DNA of 35,864 bases from a bacterium (lineage in GTDB: Bacteria; Cyanobacteriota; Vampirovibrionia; Obscuribacterales; JAKAZS01). The stretch spans positions 1 through 35,864 of the forward strand of contig JAKAZS010000025.1 of assembly GCA_021815785.1 (NCBI GenBank). Reading direction: 5' to 3'. The notes beneath the pieces were generated by a model. That model saw only the letters and a list, made by a program, of their open reading frames with translations, was not told the DNA's origin and did no database searches. Within the stretch, counting starts at the first letter, position 1. Each line of letters starts with the position of its first letter. Below are positions 1-7,291 of this stretch, piece after piece. Both the position numbers and the translations under genes were made by a program.

Positions 1-1
1 T

Positions 2-403
2 GCGTCTGTGGTCTTGGAATTAGTTGCGCAAGGTAGTTTTGATTTAGCTACATGCCAGCAAGTAATCAATGATGTAGAGAAAGCAATTTTGAATAAATTA
101 ACATCTATCCAGGATAGCTTAATTATGATTATTCAATCTTGGGAAGAATATAAAGAAAAGGCCAGGATAATTATTATTAAAGATCCGGCAGAAAGCCTAG
201 TAGAAAGAACTTATCATGATTATATTGGTATTATGAAGCATAAGGCTGATATTCCTATTTTAGCAGCAGCCATAACAATGGAGCCAAGACCTGTAGCTAT
301 ACTTTCAGGTAATAGAGAACATTTTAATGATAATGTATCTAAGCGTTGTGGTGTTTATATAGGTTCTTGCCAGGAATTTATTGAACTTTTAAGTCAAAGG
401 TGA
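2..403 (+). CDS. PIN-domain protein (5' end outside window)
   Basis: This is the C-terminal part of a PIN-like (VapC-fold) protein, a family of metal-dependent RNases that often act as toxins. The frame is open to the window edge, with ASVV preceding the first possible start (GTG at 8), so the gene almost certainly begins upstream. The visible part has the PIN pattern: an early helix with INDVEKA (acidic residue of the second motif), then KADIPILAAAI (third acidic residue) followed by ILSGNREHF, the usual position of the TGDxxF motif. The last acidic residue appears as Asn here, which some PIN families show. The first catalytic Asp would lie upstream of the window. No partner antitoxin can be seen, so a toxin role is only possible. 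Confidence 0.7.
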   Translation, partial: ASVVLELVAQGSFDLATCQQVINDVEKAILNKLTSIQDSLIMIIQSWEEYKEKARIIIIKDPAESLVERTYHDYIGIMKHKADIPILAAAITMEPRPVAILSGNREHFNDNVSKRCGVYIGSCQEFIELLSQR

Positions 404-456
404 ATATTACTAAACAGTCTAATTGCATTGGAATATTTGTCTTTGACGGTCAACAG

Positions 457-484
457 TTTACCGAAAAGGGTTGTTTTCGGCAAA
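457..484. terminator. Candidate bidirectional terminator hairpin between convergent genes
   Basis: A 7-bp perfect stem (CCGAAAA at 461-467, TTTTCGG at 474-480) with a 6-nt loop is extended by a TTT/AAA pairing after one mismatch. It lies between the PIN gene and the converging lipoprotein gene. The U-rich run is inside the stem on both strands and no separate T tract follows, so the call is tentative. The remainder of 404-703 shows nothing else I can support. Confidence 0.35.
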
Positions 485-703
485 GTTGAAAAATGAACTA
501 TTATGGTAAGCTATGTTTCTTAAACTGGCTAATAATTGTTTTAATCCAATTAGATTTAAGTAGGTTATCGGTTATTAGTTTTAATTGTACAGATCTTTAT
601 GATTTCGGACGGGTATTCCTATTCAAAGATAATAAGTTGCAATGGTAATCGAGCTGAAGCTATGGAAATTCTGGCTTTTAAAAACGTTAGCTAGTAGTCT
701 TGT

Positions 704-1534
704 TTAAGGTTGAAAGACAAATTTTTCACCATTGAACTTGTAGATTAAGTTGCGCTTGGTACTAATACCATCTTTGGTTATTATTGGAATAAGCAATGTT
801 TTATCTTGATCAGTGAACTCAATCTGTGGTATATTGCCGCTACCAGAGTACGAAATTTCTTTCAAGCAAGATTTTTTCGTTTGAAAAAATGGTATTGGTT
901 TAAAATCATTATTGTTAATTGTATAAGCTTGAATAATGCAGCCAGAATCCATAGTACTATAGATACCAAGTCCGGTAATCAAGTAAACTTTCTGACCACT
1001 TTTTGTTTGCAATAAATGGATTGAATCAAAACTCCATCCAGGATCCCCCGCATCTTCTTCTGTAGTTCGTGTTAGCATTTCGATAGCTTTACTGGTGCCA
1101 TTCTTGCATTTATATTGAACTACGGTGCGGAAAAAATGCATAGTGCCACCAGTTTGGGTGTCCCAAGAATAACAGCGGACAAGGTTGTCTGGTGCTGTAG
1201 CTATAGTTAAGCCTGACTGTTTAGCTTCCTTAAGTGGATAGCTTAGTAATTGTGTATTTTTTCCTATGGTAATTAGATAGTGCGCAAAATTGTCATTGGC
1301 GTTTTCTAAAGGTTGGACGTCATAATTTGGAGCTTGTGAAGCTATTTGTGTACCCTCATCGATTTTGTGCATTAGATTTGCTAATTTATTATCAATCTGC
1401 GCTAATTCATTGGTTTGAATCGAACAGCTTGGAATGGTGGTGGTTATGGCAAAAGCCAGGATTATTGAATGAAAATGTATAAATCTTAAAAGCGGTCTTT
1501 TGTTTGGGTTTAAGGTTTTTTGTGTTTTTTTCAT
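704..1534 (-). CDS. Putative exported lipoprotein, unknown function
   Basis: I do not recognise this 276-residue protein. Its N-terminus is basic (MKKTQK, KRP) followed by a hydrophobic segment (about residues 22-35) ending in TIPSC, which resembles a lipobox with Cys at about 37, so it may be a lipoprotein. Just after this lies a short helical, coiled-coil-like stretch (NELAQIDNKLANLMHKIDE). The rest looks like a beta-rich globular domain containing several aromatic and Gly-rich turns such as YSWDTQTGGTMHFF and YSGSGNIPQIEF. It is transcribed alone, 192 bp downstream of the amidohydrolase. A plain Sec-secreted protein is the alternative. Confidence 0.6.
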   Translation of the reverse strand: MKKTQKTLNPNKRPLLRFIHFHSIILAFAITTTIPSCSIQTNELAQIDNKLANLMHKIDEGTQIASQAPNYDVQPLENANDNFAHYLITIGKNTQLLSYPLKEAKQSGLTIATAPDNLVRCYSWDTQTGGTMHFFRTVVQYKCKNGTSKAIEMLTRTTEEDAGDPGWSFDSIHLLQTKSGQKVYLITGLGIYSTMDSGCIIQAYTINNNDFKPIPFFQTKKSCLKEISYSGSGNIPQIEFTDQDKTLLIPIITKDGISTKRNLIYKFNGEKFVFQP

Positions 1535-1726
1535 GTATTTTACTGACCTAGAAATAATTTAATGATTTGAAAAAAGTTTACTTTATTTTGGATTATAAGT
1601 CTATTAGGAAATGTTAATTATGCAACATTAATTTTCTGTTCAATTACAAATGATACCTTCTGTCCAAATTTGTCTAAATATTTATAGTTTTTTTAACAGT
1701 CAATTCTATTTTGATCCCTAACTAAA

Positions 1727-3445
1727 TTAAGGCAATTGCTTAAACGAATCACTAACAAAAACTATTTTCCCCTGAAACATTGTCAAAACCACTTTGGTAT
1801 TATGAATCTGGTTTGGTGGTATTTTAAACAAATTATTATTTAAAACAATTAGATCAGCTGTTTTACCAATTTCAATAGACCCTGTTATTGATTCTAAATG
1901 ATTTGCGTAAGCACCATTTATAGTATAGGCCGCTAGTGCTGTTGGTAGGTCAAGTGTCTCATTAGGTAGCCAGGATTGTTCAGTGGCGCTACTATAAATC
2001 GACTTTCGGGTAATAGCAACTTCTATTGCATCAAGCGGGTTTATGCTACTTACCGTCCAGTCACTGCCACCAGTTATAAATACTTTATTCCGCACAAATG
2101 ATCCCATTGGATATAATCTTTGAGAACGGTTAGTTCCAATGAATGGTATAGTAAGCATTTTAACATATTCATCTTTTTGTGCCCAAAATGGTTCGAAATT
2201 AGCAATAACACCAAGTTTGGTAAATTTATCAATATCAGCGCTATCTACTAATTCTAAATGAGCAATTATATGCCTATTGTGTAAATTGCCATTTTGCATT
2301 TGAGCATAAGCAAAGGACTGTAAAGCTTCGTGAGTTGCCTTGTCACCAATGGCATGAACGTGTACTTGGAATTTATTTTTATCTAATAGTGTTATTAATT
2401 TATATAAATATGGTACAGGATAATTTAAATGACCGCAGGATGATTTTATGTCAATATATGGTTCCATTAATGCAGCAGTATGATTTTCTATAATACCATC
2501 AGCAAATATCTTGGCTGATGTAGCATGCAGATTGCCTGTACTGTATTTAGAACGCTTTTTTACTAGCGCTACAACTTGATTTGTTCCCAATTCTGGTTTA
2601 ACTTCTAAAGCAGCAATTATATGTAAATTTAATTGCTGCGCTTGTGCAGCATTATAATAAGCTTTTAATCTTTCATCATTGACATTGGCATCCTGAATAG
2701 CTGTAATACCAAAACTGTTTGCGTAAGCTTGGGATTCCTGGATGGCTTTAGGATAATTGTAGGGATTGATAATATATTTACTAACTAGTTCTATAGCTGA
2801 TTCTTTTAAAAATCCGTTTGGTTCGCCAGTCGTTTTAGCTTTTCCGATATGGCCATTTATTGGATCTTTAGTGTTTGCGTTAATGTGTGCTATTTCCAGA
2901 GCTTTGGAATTTACTAGGCTTGAATGAGCGTCTTGGGAAAGCAAAAAAACTGGTTTGTCTGGTATTATTTTATCTAAAAATGTTTTGGTGATTGAATTAT
3001 TAGCTATTAAAGGTAATGGATAACCGTTTCCTAGTATCCAAGATAAGTTGGGATGTGATTTGGCATAAGATTTAAGTCTTTGTGCAAAATTACTAGGTGA
3101 AGTTGTATCATCTAGTTTACAGTTTTTTTGTTCGAGCCAACCTTCAAGCAAATGCACATGGCCGTCATGAAATCCTGGTAATACCATTTGATTTTTTAAA
3201 TCATATACTTTAGTTTTTGAGCCTATATATTGATTTGCGTCTGAGCCCACATAAATTATTTGCCTTCCTTTTATGGCAACGGCTGAACACCAGGACCGAT
3301 TTTTATTAAGTGTATAAATTGCACCATTTTTTAAGACGATGTCTGCTAAGGTTTTAGTCTTAGTTTGTTCTTTTATGGTTTTAGCTAACGTTGGCGAGCA
3401 ACAAAAGCCCGTTGCTAATAGTAGCAATAGTAGTAGTCGTAACAT
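1727..3445 (-). CDS. Exported amidohydrolase of the YtcJ/NfdA type
   Basis: This 572-residue metal-dependent amidohydrolase probably hydrolyses an amide, N-formyl or related bond outside the cytoplasm; the substrate cannot be read from sequence. A hydrophobic Leu-rich signal peptide (residues 1-22, ending PTLAK) implies export. The catalytic domain shows the first metal motif HDGHVH (His96 and His98), a later VHVHAIGDKATHEAL with the metal-binding His residues, and GGSDWTVSSINPLDAI carrying the C-terminal Asp. The closing ADLIVLNNNLF segment is the composite beta-sandwich typical of the family. Length matches YtcJ-like proteins. It follows mrp on the same strand after a 34-bp gap containing its own -10 element. 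The double Cys in the signal region is not a good lipobox because Phe or Cys sits at -1. Confidence 0.85.
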   Translation of the reverse strand: MLRLLLLLLLATGFCCSPTLAKTIKEQTKTKTLADIVLKNGAIYTLNKNRSWCSAVAIKGRQIIYVGSDANQYIGSKTKVYDLKNQMVLPGFHDGHVHLLEGWLEQKNCKLDDTTSPSNFAQRLKSYAKSHPNLSWILGNGYPLPLIANNSITKTFLDKIIPDKPVFLLSQDAHSSLVNSKALEIAHINANTKDPINGHIGKAKTTGEPNGFLKESAIELVSKYIINPYNYPKAIQESQAYANSFGITAIQDANVNDERLKAYYNAAQAQQLNLHIIAALEVKPELGTNQVVALVKKRSKYSTGNLHATSAKIFADGIIENHTAALMEPYIDIKSSCGHLNYPVPYLYKLITLLDKNKFQVHVHAIGDKATHEALQSFAYAQMQNGNLHNRHIIAHLELVDSADIDKFTKLGVIANFEPFWAQKDEYVKMLTIPFIGTNRSQRLYPMGSFVRNKVFITGGSDWTVSSINPLDAIEVAITRKSIYSSATEQSWLPNETLDLPTALAAYTINGAYANHLESITGSIEIGKTADLIVLNNNLFKIPPNQIHNTKVVLTMFQGKIVFVSDSFKQLP

Positions 3446-3453
3446 GTGTGTAT

Positions 3454-3459
3454 ATTATA
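3454..3459 (-). promoter_or_regulatory. -10 element close to the amidohydrolase start
   Basis: A perfect TATAAT on the minus strand ends only 8 bases before the ATG at 3445. If used, transcription would begin almost at the start codon, giving a leaderless or nearly leaderless mRNA. No good -35 box is visible, and no Shine-Dalgarno sequence precedes the ATG, which fits that reading. Confidence 0.35.
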
Positions 3460-3479
3460 CTAACAAGTCAGGGCTAATT

Positions 3480-4556
3480 TTAATTATTACTGCCTAAAGC
3501 ATAAATACTTATTTGTGCTGCTAGATTTTTAGCAATTTCAATAAATTTTTGTGATACTGGATGATTAGGATCCTGATAAACTAAAGGTTTACCATCATCA
3601 CAAGCTTGGCGTAATTCGGTAGCTATAGGTATTTCGCCTAGGAAGGGAACGCCTTCTTCTTTAGCTAGTTTTTGGCCACCACCATGACCAAAAATTTCAT
3701 AGCGCTCATTGGTATTTGGTGGCTGAAAATAACTCATATTTTCAATAAAACCTAAAACCGGTACATTCATTTGTTTAAACATGGCTAAGCCTTTGCGCCC
3801 ATCTAACAGTGCTACTTCTTGAGGGGTTGTTACAATTACCCCACCAGATAACTGGGTTGCCTGTACCATAGTTAGTTGTGCATCACCAGTTCCTGGTGGC
3901 ATGTCTATAATCAGATAGTCTAATTCCCCCCATTCAACATCACGCAAAAATTGGCGAATGGCTTTATCAAGCATTGGACCACGCCAGATAACAGGTGTAT
4001 CTTTTGCTACAAAGAAAGCCATGGATATGCATTTTACACCAAAATTTTCCGCTGGCATAATTTTGTTTTCTTGGGCGGTTGGCTTATAATCTTCAACACC
4101 AAGCATTATTGGTGAGTTGGGACCAGTAATATCTGAATCTAAAACACCAACTTTTGCCCCTAAATGAGCTAAGGCACAGGCAATATTGATAGCTGTTGTG
4201 GTTTTACCAACGCCACCTTTACCAGATGTTACGGCAATAATATGTTTGATACCAATAACTGGCTCTTTGTCATTTATTTTTGGGGCTGAGCTTACATTGG
4301 CTGTGGTATTAATTTTAATATTATTAACATCAGGCAATTCTTTTAGTGCTGCCATGCAGTCACTTTCGATTTTTTCTTTTAAAGGGCAGGCTGGTGTGGT
4401 TAGCGTTAAGGTAAAAGTAATATCGTTGTTGTTAATTTCAATATCTGATACCATACCTAGTGAAACAATGTCGCGATTTAGATCTGGATCCATTACTTTA
4501 GTTAAGGCTTGATTGACATTAGTAACGTTTAATTTATTCTTTTCACTTGCAAACAT
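3480..4556 (-). CDS. mrp: Mrp/ApbC (Nbp35-family) iron-sulfur cluster carrier ATPase
   Basis: This 358-residue P-loop ATPase would carry or deliver Fe-S clusters to apoproteins in the cytoplasm. Residues 1-80 form a MIP18/DUF59 domain (DPDLNRDIVSLGMV, TTPACPLK). The deviant Walker A is SGKGGVGKTT (111-120), followed by DSDITGPNSP and DMPPGTGDAQLTM. In most ApbC/Nbp35 proteins a CxxC after ENMSYF binds the bridging cluster; here that stretch reads QPPNTNER, with no Cys. Cyanobacterial Mrp proteins, as I recall, share this loss. A good Shine-Dalgarno (GAGG, 8 nt from ATG) overlaps the end of the rhodanese gene 12 bp upstream, so the two are co-transcribed. Confidence 0.93.
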   Translation of the reverse strand: MFASEKNKLNVTNVNQALTKVMDPDLNRDIVSLGMVSDIEINNNDITFTLTLTTPACPLKEKIESDCMAALKELPDVNNIKINTTANVSSAPKINDKEPVIGIKHIIAVTSGKGGVGKTTTAINIACALAHLGAKVGVLDSDITGPNSPIMLGVEDYKPTAQENKIMPAENFGVKCISMAFFVAKDTPVIWRGPMLDKAIRQFLRDVEWGELDYLIIDMPPGTGDAQLTMVQATQLSGGVIVTTPQEVALLDGRKGLAMFKQMNVPVLGFIENMSYFQPPNTNERYEIFGHGGGQKLAKEEGVPFLGEIPIATELRQACDDGKPLVYQDPNHPVSQKFIEIAKNLAAQISIYALGSNN

Positions 4557-4568
4557 TTTTTTAACCTC

Positions 4569-4949
4569 TTAGTTTTTAGTATTTTTTATAATTGGCAATA
4601 ATTTTTCGTTCCAGGCGCGATAGCCACCTTTTAGAGAATATACGTTATTATAGCCCATTTCTTGTAGATTATAGGCCGCTAGGGCTGAGCGGTAGCCACC
4701 GCCGCAGTATAGAACAATGCAGTCATTATGATTAGGAACTACTTGTTCAATATCGCGCTCGATTATTCCTTTGCTTAAATGTACAGCTCCTTGAGCATAA
4801 GCAGCATCCCATTCACTATCTTCGCGAACATCAATGAAATGAAATGGTTCCTGGTGATTAAATTTTAGCATTATTTCTTCTGGAGTAATTTCCTTAATGA
4901 ACGGTTTGACTTTATCGACAATTTTTAAAAAACCAGGTGAATGTTTCAT
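4569..4949 (-). CDS. Single-domain rhodanese-like sulfurtransferase
   Basis: This 126-residue protein is one rhodanese domain, which passes sulfane sulfur between thiols through a persulfide on its active-site Cys. FIDVREDSEWDAAYAQGAVHL is the usual N-terminal half, and the active loop is CGGGYRS with Cys82. GYNNVYSLKGGYRAWNEK is the typical C-terminal end. An extra N-terminal helix of about 20 residues precedes the domain. It sits immediately upstream of mrp, which suggests a role in supplying or handling sulfur for Fe-S proteins; that link is inference from position. Confidence 0.9.
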   Translation of the reverse strand: MKHSPGFLKIVDKVKPFIKEITPEEIMLKFNHQEPFHFIDVREDSEWDAAYAQGAVHLSKGIIERDIEQVVPNHNDCIVLYCGGGYRSALAAYNLQEMGYNNVYSLKGGYRAWNEKLLPIIKNTKN

Positions 4950-5330
4950 GACCTAATCCTATTTTGGTATATAACAATTAATCTATTTTAGCAAAGATTC
5001 AGGTTATTTATTTGCTCTTAATTATTTTAATAGGTTTTAACGTGGTTCGATTTTAATTTAAAGGAATTTTACCGGATTAGCTTTAAATGATACTTACTTA
5101 TAAAAATTGTGAAATATTCTGGATATGTAAATATATTTTATTTTTAGTTTTTTAAGTTAGCGTTTGTGATTTTGACAATAGTTTTAGGCTGTTTGATTTT
5201 TTTTAAAATTTTAATTTATTTTTAATATTTGCCTGATTTATTAGGTTAATATTTAGAAAATCAATATATCTATAAATAGATGTAATAATTGATAATTATA
5301 TTTAAATACATAAATTGAGGAGATATAAAG
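4950..5330. other. AT-rich divergent intergenic region
   Basis: These 381 bp separate the divergent rhodanese and FAH genes and should hold both promoters. The sequence is strongly AT-rich with long T runs. I see a TTGACA at 5172-5177 but no convincing -10 at the right distance, and a small inverted repeat near the FAH end, listed separately. No small gene is supportable. Confidence 0.6.
5268..5281. promoter_or_regulatory. Inverted repeat upstream of the FAH gene
   Basis: ATCTAT-aa-ATAGAT is a perfect 6-bp inverted repeat with a 2-bp centre, 49 bp upstream of the FAH start codon, where an operator would be expected. AT-rich repeats of this size can arise by chance. Confidence 0.3.
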
Positions 5331-6203
5331 ATGTTGTTTGAGCGCGAAATTAAACGTATAGACTTATTTGGTACATCAGTGCCAGAGCCAAGAACCCTGA
5401 TTGATTTTCTAGGTTTTGAAAAGCACGTAGTCCAGATTCGTGGTCGTCGTGGTGTTAATATATCGCCATTGTGGTACGATCATGCGGCTTATTTTGCTAT
5501 TGACTTGCCACCGGAAAAACTTTATGGACCAAATTGTGAAGTACAGGTGCCTAATCTGGTTAAGGCGCTTGATTATGAATTAGAAATTGGCTGTTTAATA
5601 ACTAAAAAAACTATTGTTAGAACTATGGCTGAAGCTGTTGCCTATTTTAAAGAAAATTGTTTACTTACCATTTTAAATGATTGGTCCGCTCGTGATATTC
5701 AGAAGAAAGATATGGAAGGACTTGGGCCAACTAACAGTAAATTTATCATTGGCAAAAGTATTGGACCTAAATTTATTAAGGCCAGTGAATTTAATATCGA
5801 TGAAAATGGTGTTTTTGACATGGGAGTAAAATTAACGGTTAATGGTGAATTGCGTACTAATAGTAATTACAATACTATTTATCATAAACATCCAGCCACT
5901 AACCTAAAGTCAGCCTGGAGTTTTCCTAAATTATTTACTTTTTTAGGACAGCATAACATTGCTCTTGAACCAGGTTATTTAATTGGCTCCGGTACGGTTG
6001 GCGATGGTTGTATTGCTGAGTTTGCTGCTAAAATTGACCCACTTACGGGCAAAGAAATTGAACCAGCTAAATACCCTTGGTTAAAATCTGGCGATACGGT
6101 GATTATTGAAGCTGAAAAAATCGGACTGTTACAAAACACCATCAAATATGTTGATGTGCCTAGTTATAACCAAACTCTAACTACTGCTTGTTGTGGAAAA
6201 TAG
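5331..6203 (+). CDS. Fumarylacetoacetate hydrolase family protein
   Basis: FAH-fold enzymes cleave C-C bonds or act on keto-acids with a bound divalent metal. The family includes fumarylacetoacetase, acylpyruvases and decarboxylases. The 290-residue protein has DYELEIG (metal-ligand Glu residues near 83-85), NDWSARDIQ (116-124) and GKSIGPKFI, with LIGSGTVGDGCIAEF and LKSGDTVIIEAEKIG towards the C-terminus, all in family order. The exact substrate is unclear; no tyrosine-degradation genes lie nearby. A strong Shine-Dalgarno (GAGGAG at 5317-5322) fixes the ATG start. The next gene starts inside its last codons, so the two are translationally coupled. Confidence 0.9.
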   Translation: MLFEREIKRIDLFGTSVPEPRTLIDFLGFEKHVVQIRGRRGVNISPLWYDHAAYFAIDLPPEKLYGPNCEVQVPNLVKALDYELEIGCLITKKTIVRTMAEAVAYFKENCLLTILNDWSARDIQKKDMEGLGPTNSKFIIGKSIGPKFIKASEFNIDENGVFDMGVKLTVNGELRTNSNYNTIYHKHPATNLKSAWSFPKLFTFLGQHNIALEPGYLIGSGTVGDGCIAEFAAKIDPLTGKEIEPAKYPWLKSGDTVIIEAEKIGLLQNTIKYVDVPSYNQTLTTACCGK

Positions 6204-6901
6204 GAAATTTGACTATTCAAGATAAATTTCCTAAAATCACTAAAATAGCTTTAAGCTTTGCTGAAACTCAGCTTGAAGCTATTTTAAACGATCCTAATGT
6301 TTATTATTCACAAGGGCATTTTGAGTATCCTCAGTCACAACGACCCGACAAAATTGGTAATCATTTAGATTCACTTATTTTATTTGAACCAATTGCAGCT
6401 AACGCTGAGTTTTTAAACTGGCTCGTAGCGGATTTACAATTGTTTATTGAGCAAGAAAAGCTTGATTTTGATACAATTTTTGCCCCAGCCCAAAAATCCG
6501 TAATAAAATTTGTGGAAATATTAACTAAAAGACTTAACGTAAAAGCCGCATATTTAGAATATTTACCTACTGGCTGGTTTGGTAATAAAATTACTGAAGG
6601 AAAAATTGGTAAAGGTGATAAGGTTTTAGTTTTAAATGGTGTTAGTCAGCAGGGGCGTTGTGTGGGTTTACGTTTGCCAGAATTGGTAAAAATGTATGAG
6701 GGTAACGTGGTTGGTGCAGCCGTTTTTGCTAGTGGTAATGGACTTGGGGTTCAGGAAGCCTGTAAAACTTATGGGTCAAAATTTTATCGCAGTATTGAGT
6801 GCAATTTGAATGTATATAATCCAGCTAATTGTCCACTGTGTAAGGATAAGACCAATGAATTAATTGCCTGGACGAAATACCGTGATTTAGTTAACGTTTA
6901 G
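6188..6901 (+). CDS. Orotate-phosphoribosyltransferase-like protein with altered PRPP motif
   Basis: This protein of about 237 residues has the shape of a type I phosphoribosyltransferase: FDTIFAPAQKSV (early strand and loop), GKGDKVLVLNGVSQQGRC (position of the PRPP loop, residues about 142-158) and a C-terminal NVYNPANCPLCKD, similar to the CPLC tail of OPRT-like proteins. The normal loop has two acidic residues followed by small hydroxyl residues and Gly; here Asn-Gly and Gln-Gln replace them. It may use another substrate or be non-catalytic. No ATG is available near the start. TTG at 6188 or 6191 overlaps the FAH stop; TTG at 6209, with GGAAAA 8 nt upstream, is an equally good start. Confidence 0.65.
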   Translation: MLWKIGNLTIQDKFPKITKIALSFAETQLEAILNDPNVYYSQGHFEYPQSQRPDKIGNHLDSLILFEPIAANAEFLNWLVADLQLFIEQEKLDFDTIFAPAQKSVIKFVEILTKRLNVKAAYLEYLPTGWFGNKITEGKIGKGDKVLVLNGVSQQGRCVGLRLPELVKMYEGNVVGAAVFASGNGLGVQEACKTYGSKFYRSIECNLNVYNPANCPLCKDKTNELIAWTKYRDLVNV

Positions 6902-6925
6902 TTCTTTTGGGCAATAACAGCAGCT

Positions 6926-7234
6926 TTAATGGACTATACGAACAACCACTTCATCTTTGCCAGCCAAGTTCAAGCGTTCACGGGCCAGGCGTTCCATGCC
7001 ATAACTGGATAAATAATTGTTTAACCCTTGTTTTAGTTCTTGATTTAAGTCTGTCGCCTGTTCCAGGCTTTTATGCAAGGCATAGCTACGTTCGCGTAAA
7101 AGCATTTGTCTTTGACTATTTTCACTGATTGACCGTACGGCATAAAATAAACAGATAATAAGGGCTATACTAAAACCAACTTGTTTAATCAGGTAGCGCA
7201 AATTATTTTGAGGGGAATTGTCCGATTTTGGCAT
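6926..7234 (-). CDS. FtsB/DivIC-like septum formation initiator
   Basis: This 102-residue bitopic membrane protein is of the FtsB/DivIC family, which bridges early and late divisome proteins. It has a short cytoplasmic N-terminus, one transmembrane helix (about residues 17-35, VGFSIALIICLFYAV), a coiled-coil segment (about 36-75) and the family's conserved end YGMERLARERLNLAGKDEVV. It ends the minus-strand gene run that starts with tsaD, 57 bp after the phosphohexomutase. The division role comes from the family; no other division gene is adjacent. Confidence 0.88.
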   Translation of the reverse strand: MPKSDNSPQNNLRYLIKQVGFSIALIICLFYAVRSISENSQRQMLLRERSYALHKSLEQATDLNQELKQGLNNYLSSYGMERLARERLNLAGKDEVVVRIVH

Positions 7235-7291
7235 GTTAAAATTGTTTAAAGAATTTAATTTAGGTTATCATTAATAAAGATAACATTAAAA

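Noticed and set aside
493-648. A 51-codon plus-strand frame in the gap after the PIN gene, with a hydrophobic N-terminus.
   Set aside because: No Shine-Dalgarno precedes its ATG, the length is unremarkable in AT-rich DNA, and nothing in the product is recognisable.
5172-5200. TTGACA upstream of the FAH gene as a promoter.
   Set aside because: The hexamer at 17-bp spacing is GATTTT, a poor -10, and the start codon is 130 bp further on.
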